Shown: piece after piece, positions 60,122 to 64,000 of the stretch
Layout of the letters: the number at the start of each line of letters is the position of its first letter
Numbering within the stretch: the first letter of the stretch is position 1
NCBI RefSeq assembly: GCF_013041605.1
Contig: NZ_JABEQC010000008.1
Coordinates: 186,001 to 250,000 of the forward strand
Length of the DNA stretch: 64,000 nucleotides
Direction: 5' to 3'
Source of the DNA: Vibrio plantisponsor
Lineage (GTDB): Bacteria > Pseudomonadota > Gammaproteobacteria > Enterobacterales > Vibrionaceae
The notes under the pieces: generated by a model
What the model was told of the DNA's origin: nothing
The model's input: only the letters and a program-made list of their open reading frames with translations
Databases searched by the model: none
Translations under genes and position numbers: made by a program

Positions 60122-60135
60122 ATTCGTTAGCGAAT
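60122..60135. promoter_or_regulatory. leuO upstream palindrome 1
   Basis: ATTCG-TTAG-CGAAT lies 43 bp upstream of the leuO ATG. Together with the copy at 60198 it forms a pair sharing CATTCGTT and CGAATAG. A half site CATTCGCTA overlaps the leuO start codon (60077-60085). Confidence 0.5.
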
Positions 60136-60197
60136 AGATAACCTGTACTTTTATTATTGGTTGCTTGGATATTTTTAAGCTGCCCCAACTATGATTC

Positions 60198-60212
60198 ATT
60201 CGTTTGCCGAAT
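60198..60212. promoter_or_regulatory. leuO upstream palindrome 2
   Basis: ATTCG-TTTGC-CGAAT is the second copy, centred about 77 bp from the first (about 7.3 helical turns). Such pairing suggests cooperative binding of a dimeric regulator, perhaps LeuO itself. Confidence 0.5.
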
Positions 60213-60411
60213 AGCAATAGCATTAAGGAAAAGTCAGATTTTTTGATACTAAAAAGAGGAATAAACCTACAAGATACAAGCTTTATCAAGCTCTATCGCA
60301 AGTATAAAAAAAGATAAAAACCAATGTCAGAAAGCGAGGATGTGGAATAGACGCATTGATATTAACTATATTTAAATCCAATCATTCAGGGATTCTCAGT
60401 ACCGGAAAATC

Positions 60412-60441
60412 AAAATTGCAGCCTATAAGCTGCAACTTTTA
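60412..60441 (-). terminator. Intrinsic terminator of the glycosyltransferase gene
   Basis: On the minus strand, TTGCAGC/GCTGCAA with a 6-base loop is followed by TTTTGATTTT. The rest of the gap (60213-60411) is AT-rich with no gene visible. Confidence 0.82.
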
Positions 60442-60479
60442 ATTTTCATGTCTAACGGCTAGGAGTTAATGACTAGGCG

Positions 60480-61526
60480 TTAATTTACTGAAGCGTAACT
60501 AGGGAAATCGACTTGTTGCCATAAACCATCACATAAATCTTGTTGATTAGACCAATTACCTTGCAAGATCCATTCAACAATTGCTTGGGCTACATTGGGG
60601 TAAATAACTCTTTCAGCCTGTTTTTCATCAAGCCATTTACTCACCGCTGATACGTCTAGAAAGTCCATCGCAGATGCCAGACCAAGCGTTTCCAAAGTCG
60701 CAACATTACTCTGCTGTTCAAACTGTCCAATCAAAGGTTTCAACAACAGTTTTTTGCCTAATGAAAGAGCTTCAGAAGGCAGCTCAAAACCGCCATTGGC
60801 AATCACACCATCACAGCGATGGAGATGGTATTGGAAACTGCTGTGGCACAGAGGTCTTAACTCAACGTTTTCCACCGTCTCCGGCTCTATAACCTGAGGG
60901 TGATAACAAATGAAAGATTTGTTCACGAAGCGGAATAACAGTTCACACACCTGGTCAACATCTTCAAAAGGCAGATAAACCAAAATGAAGTCTTGGTTGA
61001 GCATGTCTTGCACTGTGGTATGAACAATCGGAGGCAGTATCGGTTGATCAAAATGGTACCAATGCAGGCCTAAATTATAATTTGCTGGCGCGAAACGCTG
61101 CATAATTTGTTTATCTAGCCAGCTTGCACCTTTTAACGGTACTGGATAGCGAAATGCATTTTGATGGCTGATACCAATGACATCCTTCTTCTGGCGTTTT
61201 GCCGCCCATGCAGACACGGGTTCAAAATCATTCAGAATCAGATCATAACCCGACAAATCCAATTGGCGAATTTCATTCATTAATTGTAAGGGGCTATTGT
61301 TGAGCGCGGTTTGGAGATAGTTTACTCGTCCTTGTTCAAACACAAAGGTTAATCCACGACGGATCTGGTAATCACCAAAACTCTCCATAGAGAAAAATTT
61401 TTGTGCTTCGCGACCGGAAAACAAGAAATCCACTTTCGCATCGGTATTTTTGAAAGCTTCACTCATTGCCCGAGCACGCGCAATATGACCATTACCGGTA
61501 CCTTGAACACCATACAGAATCTTCAA
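60480..61526 (-). CDS. MJ1255/VC2487-family glycosyltransferase
   Basis: This 348-residue GT-B-fold glycosyltransferase belongs to the MJ1255/VC2487 family (TIGR00661), whose reaction is not known. The N-terminus MKILYGVQGTGNGHIARARA shows the nucleotide-sugar GT1-type glycine motif. Near the C-terminus DGVIANGGFELPSEALSLGK marks the donor-binding site, followed by PLIGQFEQQSNV. It has no membrane segment. Its ATG overlaps the stop of the preceding PAP2 phosphatase gene (ATGA), so the two probably act together, perhaps on a lipid-linked sugar; that is inference. Confidence 0.9.
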   Translation of the reverse strand: MKILYGVQGTGNGHIARARAMSEAFKNTDAKVDFLFSGREAQKFFSMESFGDYQIRRGLTFVFEQGRVNYLQTALNNSPLQLMNEIRQLDLSGYDLILNDFEPVSAWAAKRQKKDVIGISHQNAFRYPVPLKGASWLDKQIMQRFAPANYNLGLHWYHFDQPILPPIVHTTVQDMLNQDFILVYLPFEDVDQVCELLFRFVNKSFICYHPQVIEPETVENVELRPLCHSSFQYHLHRCDGVIANGGFELPSEALSLGKKLLLKPLIGQFEQQSNVATLETLGLASAMDFLDVSAVSKWLDEKQAERVIYPNVAQAIVEWILQGNWSNQQDLCDGLWQQVDFPSYASVN

Positions 61527-62056
61527 ATATTCATCTCCAACAACTGCATTGAAATCGTTGCACAGCTAGCACCAAGAATGGCGCCAATAATCACATCCGT
61601 TAAAAAATGGACGCCAAGCAAAATTCTCGCACTGCCAATAAGTGCTGCCCACATAAAGGCAATCCCATAGCCATCTGGATAGAACTGACCTATCAAGGTC
61701 GCCATAACAAATGCCGCAGCAGTATGGCCTGAAGGCAAGCTATAACGATCAGAAGGAGTAATAAAAGCGGTTAATACTGGTGAGAGTTCTTGAGGGCGTC
61801 GGCGTTGGAAGCTGTTTTTTAATAACCAGTACAAAGGCAGTTCGATAGCAAATGCCACTAACCCCGCCGCTAAGAAATTTGAGCCATGGCTACCACCAAT
61901 CGCCCAAGCTAAAACACCAAATAGAGCGTATAAATGTCCATCTCCGGTATGAGAGACCGCTTTACTGATCCTCGCAACTGGCTGATTGAATCTATGTTGT
62001 AGGCAAAGCATCGAAAAAGCTAAATCAAGCTTTGCGATGGGCTTGATGGTTTTCAT
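61523..62056 (-). CDS. PAP2-family membrane phosphatase
   Basis: This 177-residue integral membrane protein has the three phosphatase motifs of the PAP2 family: KNSFQRRRP near 80-88, PSGHTAAA near 108-115 and SARILLGVHFLTD near 141-153, with the catalytic histidines present. Hydrophobic helices lie between the motifs. Likely substrates are lipid phosphates such as phosphatidate, PG-phosphate or undecaprenyl diphosphate. It is cotranscribed with the downstream glycosyltransferase. A perfect 16-bp palindrome precedes its ATG. Confidence 0.92.
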   Translation of the reverse strand: MKTIKPIAKLDLAFSMLCLQHRFNQPVARISKAVSHTGDGHLYALFGVLAWAIGGSHGSNFLAAGLVAFAIELPLYWLLKNSFQRRRPQELSPVLTAFITPSDRYSLPSGHTAAAFVMATLIGQFYPDGYGIAFMWAALIGSARILLGVHFLTDVIIGAILGASCATISMQLLEMNI

Positions 62057-62067
62057 GGCATCCCCTT

Positions 62068-62083
62068 ACTTTCAATTGAAAGT
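62068..62083. promoter_or_regulatory. 16-bp perfect palindrome at the PAP2 gene start
   Basis: ACTTTCAATTGAAAGT is fully self-complementary and ends 11 bases before the PAP2 ATG. Its position just upstream of the ribosome binding site suggests an operator, but the regulator is unknown. Confidence 0.5.
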
Positions 62084-62317
62084 GCTTCAGATAGAAATGT
62101 TCCTACCTCCAAGCTAAAAGCAATAGATTGCAAATCCGTGACTGTTTGTTTGTAAATGGATGACAGTTAGTCGTAGTTCAACAATTTTTTTTAACCTTAG
62201 TCTTACACTGAGGCTCGAAGGCGTTACATTGGCGACATGCTTTCAACAACAAACTGCTAATTTTTGCCTTGTTGACGAAGTAACTGCTCCGATATGAACA
62301 AAAAAACAACTTTAGGG

Positions 62318-62346
62318 TTGACGCGCTCGGTTGAGTACGGTACTAA
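62318..62346 (+). promoter_or_regulatory. leu operon promoter
   Basis: TTGACG is followed after 17 bases by TACTAA, the best sigma-70-like pair upstream of the leader peptide. Transcription would start near 62353, giving a leader of about 200 bases before leuA. The upstream stretch (62084-62317) between this promoter and the PAP2 gene shows no coding region. Confidence 0.6.
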
Positions 62347-62376
62347 TTTGTTAATTCAAATTTGTGGATGTTAATA

Positions 62377-62439
62377 ATGACAATTCGTTCTTCTCTACTC
62401 CTGAACCTGCTCCTTATCGTGAATCAATCGCGCGGGTAA
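62377..62439 (+). CDS. leuL: leu operon leader peptide
   Basis: The 20-residue peptide MTIRSSLLLNLLLIVNQSRG has six leucine codons in a window of seven (CTA CTC CTG AAC CTG CTC CTT). It is followed 37 bases later by a terminator hairpin and then leuA. This is the standard arrangement for attenuation by charged tRNA-Leu. CTA and CTC are uncommon codons, which would sharpen ribosome stalling. Confidence 0.93.
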   Translation: MTIRSSLLLNLLLIVNQSRG

Positions 62440-62476
62440 TGAGTGGACGGAAGACACCACAACAGATTTACAAGAA

Positions 62477-62500
62477 CCCGCACACGATGCGGGTTTTTTT
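62477..62500 (+). terminator. leu operon attenuator terminator
   Basis: CCCGCA/TGCGGG with a 5-base loop is followed by seven T, between leuL and leuA. GCGCGGGTAATGAGTGG near the leuL stop offers an alternative pairing partner (GCGGG-type) for the antiterminator. Confidence 0.9.
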
Positions 62501-62551
62501 ATAACTAAATTCAGGAAGTAAACGATTAACTCTTCGAGTAAGGAAGCAAAC

Positions 62552-64000
62552 ATGAACGATCAGGTCATCATATTCGATACAACTTTGCGCGACGGTGAAC
62601 AGGCGTTGTCAGCAAGCCTAACGGTAAAAGAGAAGCTGCAAATCGCTTACGCACTGGAACGCTTAGGTGTTGACGTGATCGAAGCGGGCTTCCCTGTTTC
62701 CTCACCGGGTGATTTCGAATCTGTACAAACTATCGCGAAAAATATCAAAAATAGCCGAATCTGTGCTCTTTCACGTGCCGTTGCGAAAGACATCGATGCA
62801 GCAGCTGAAGCGTTAAAAGTGGCAGATCAGTTCCGAATCCACACTTTCTTGGCAACATCGACCATTCACGTTCAAGACAAGCTTCGTCGTAGTTATGACG
62901 ATGTCGTAGAGATGGCGGTGAACGCTGTGAAACATGCTCGCCAATATACTGATGATGTCGAATTTTCTTGTGAAGATGCTGGTCGTACACCAATCGACAA
63001 CTTATGCCGTATGGTTGAAGCTGCAATCAATGCTGGTGCTCGTACTATCAACATTCCAGACACTGTCGGTTACACAGTACCAAGTGAATTTGGTGGCATC
63101 ATCCAAACCCTATTTAACCGTGTGCCAAACATTGATAAAGCGATTATCTCTGTTCACTGTCACGATGACTTGGGCATGTCTGTGGCGAACTCCATTGCAG
63201 CAGTTCAAGCTGGTGCTCGCCAGATCGAAGGTACGATTAATGGTATCGGTGAACGTGCAGGTAACTGTGCTTTAGAAGAGATCGCCATGATCATCAAAAC
63301 TCGTCAAGAGTTCTTAGGTGTTCACACTGGTATCAAGCATGAAGAAATTCACCGAACCAGCAAATTGGTTAGCCAGCTTTGCAACATGCCGATTCAGAGC
63401 AACAAAGCGATTGTTGGTGCAAACGCATTCAGCCACTCTTCAGGTATTCACCAAGATGGTATGTTGAAAAACAAGAATACCTACGAAATCATGACGCCTG
63501 AGTCTATTGGCTTGAAAAACCAAGCGCTTAACTTGACTAGTCGCAGTGGTCGTGCCGCTGTGAAGAGTCATATGGACGCCATGGGTTACAACGAAAACGA
63601 ATACAACCTAAACGCGCTATACGAAGACTTCTTGAAACTTGCTGACCGCAAAGGCCAAGTATTCGACTATGATTTGGAAGCATTAATGCACTTCTCAAAT
63701 CTTCGCGATGAAGACGATTACTACAAGTTGAACTATTTGAGTGTTCAATCTGGTAGTGTTATGGCGACAACCAGCGTCAAAATGCTTTGTGGTGACGAAG
63801 AGAAATGTGAAGCGGCAGTCGGTAATGGTCCAGTAGATGCTTTATATCAATGTATCTACCGCGTCACTGGTTATGACATCGTGCTAGACAAATTCGACTT
63901 AACCGCAAAAGGTGAAGGCGAAGATGGTTTAGGTCAGGCAGACATCATTGCCAACTACAAAGGACGCAAGTACCACGGCACTGGCGTATCTACGGATATC
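62552..64000 (+). CDS. leuA: 2-isopropylmalate synthase (continues past window edge)
   Basis: LeuA condenses acetyl-CoA with 2-ketoisovalerate in the first step of leucine synthesis. The 483 visible codons have no stop, so the gene is cut by the window edge. The catalytic TIM barrel starts with [19 protein letters not shown] near 6-24, and shows the metal histidines in [16 protein letters not shown] near 198-213, [10 protein letters not shown] near 233-242 and [10 protein letters not shown] near 282-291. The regulatory allosteric domain follows. AAGGAAG precedes the ATG. Confidence 0.97.
   Translation, partial: MNDQVIIFDTTLRDGEQALSASLTVKEKLQIAYALERLGVDVIEAGFPVSSPGDFESVQTIAKNIKNSRICALSRAVAKDIDAAAEALKVADQFRIHTFLATSTIHVQDKLRRSYDDVVEMAVNAVKHARQYTDDVEFSCEDAGRTPIDNLCRMVEAAINAGARTINIPDTVGYTVPSEFGGIIQTLFNRVPNIDKAIISVHCHDDLGMSVANSIAAVQAGARQIEGTINGIGERAGNCALEEIAMIIKTRQEFLGVHTGIKHEEIHRTSKLVSQLCNMPIQSNKAIVGANAFSHSSGIHQDGMLKNKNTYEIMTPESIGLKNQALNLTSRSGRAAVKSHMDAMGYNENEYNLNALYEDFLKLADRKGQVFDYDLEALMHFSNLRDEDDYYKLNYLSVQSGSVMATTSVKMLCGDEEKCEAAVGNGPVDALYQCIYRVTGYDIVLDKFDLTAKGEGEDGLGQADIIANYKGRKYHGTGVSTDI

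Noticed and set aside
62084..62317. Additional gene upstream of the leu promoter
   Set aside because: No frame has both a plausible start and a coding-like composition.

Overview
The window is a stretch of core chromosome from a gammaproteobacterium, almost certainly a Vibrio (large chromosome). Evidence: the order parC/parE-yqiA-cpdA-yqiB-nudF | tolC, the gspA-gspB pair beside cca, a BarA/VarS hybrid kinase beside relA, the MJ1255/VC2487-type glycosyltransferase between leuO and leuA, an ERIC repeat, and protein lengths and N-termini typical of Vibrio. The species cannot be resolved by eye. I see no prophage, insertion sequence, integron, CRISPR array, tRNA or rRNA operon.

Layout. 1-5.4 kb: a minus-strand cluster nudF-yqiB-cpdA-yqiA-parE-parC (parC runs off the left edge). 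5.6-6.9 kb: tolC. 7.0-11.4 kb: glnE-hldE, minus strand. 11.5-13.7 kb: a chemoreceptor with almost no periplasmic domain, divergent from a TVGYGD ion channel; the pair sits between glnE and ygiF. 13.7-18.3 kb: a phosphate-themed group, with ygiF (CYTH-CHAD triphosphatase) divergent from a PhoU-like DUF47 protein and a Pit transporter, then ygiM. 18.4-22.1 kb: gspA-gspB (secretin assembly) and cca. 22.3-30.1 kb: rlmD, relA, mazG, pyrG, eno, all on the minus strand. 30.3-33.0 kb: barA. 33.1-42.3 kb: the classical minus-strand series rpoE-rseABC, lepA-lepB-rnc-era, recO-pdxJ-acpS. 42.8-47.5 kb: nadB, ygfX-sdhE, ygfZ, a YbaK-family deacylase and ytfK. 47.6-52.9 kb: ygfB-ubiH-ubiI, zapA-ssrS(6S RNA)-fau, an ERIC element and rpiA. 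53.1-64 kb: serA, ilvIH, an acyl-CoA synthetase, leuO, a glycosyltransferase/PAP2 phosphatase pair, and the leu operon leader with leuA (runs off the right edge).

The genes serve envelope stress (rpoE/rse, tolC, hldE), stringent and nutrient control (relA, ytfK, glnE, leuO, barA), ribosome and RNA maturation (lepA, era, rnc, rlmD, cca), and amino-acid supply (serA, ilvIH, leuA).

The window is mostly conventional. The least explained material is in intergenic DNA: a 587-bp gap before ytfK holding a branched RNA-like structure that ends in a strong terminator; a foldback, MITE-like element between cca and eno; a canonical ERIC and a possible ERIC remnant; twin ATTCG..CGAAT palindromes upstream of leuO; perfect palindromes at the starts of the acyl-CoA synthetase and PAP2 genes; and a near-consensus PurR box in front of serA. 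No new multi-gene system is evident.
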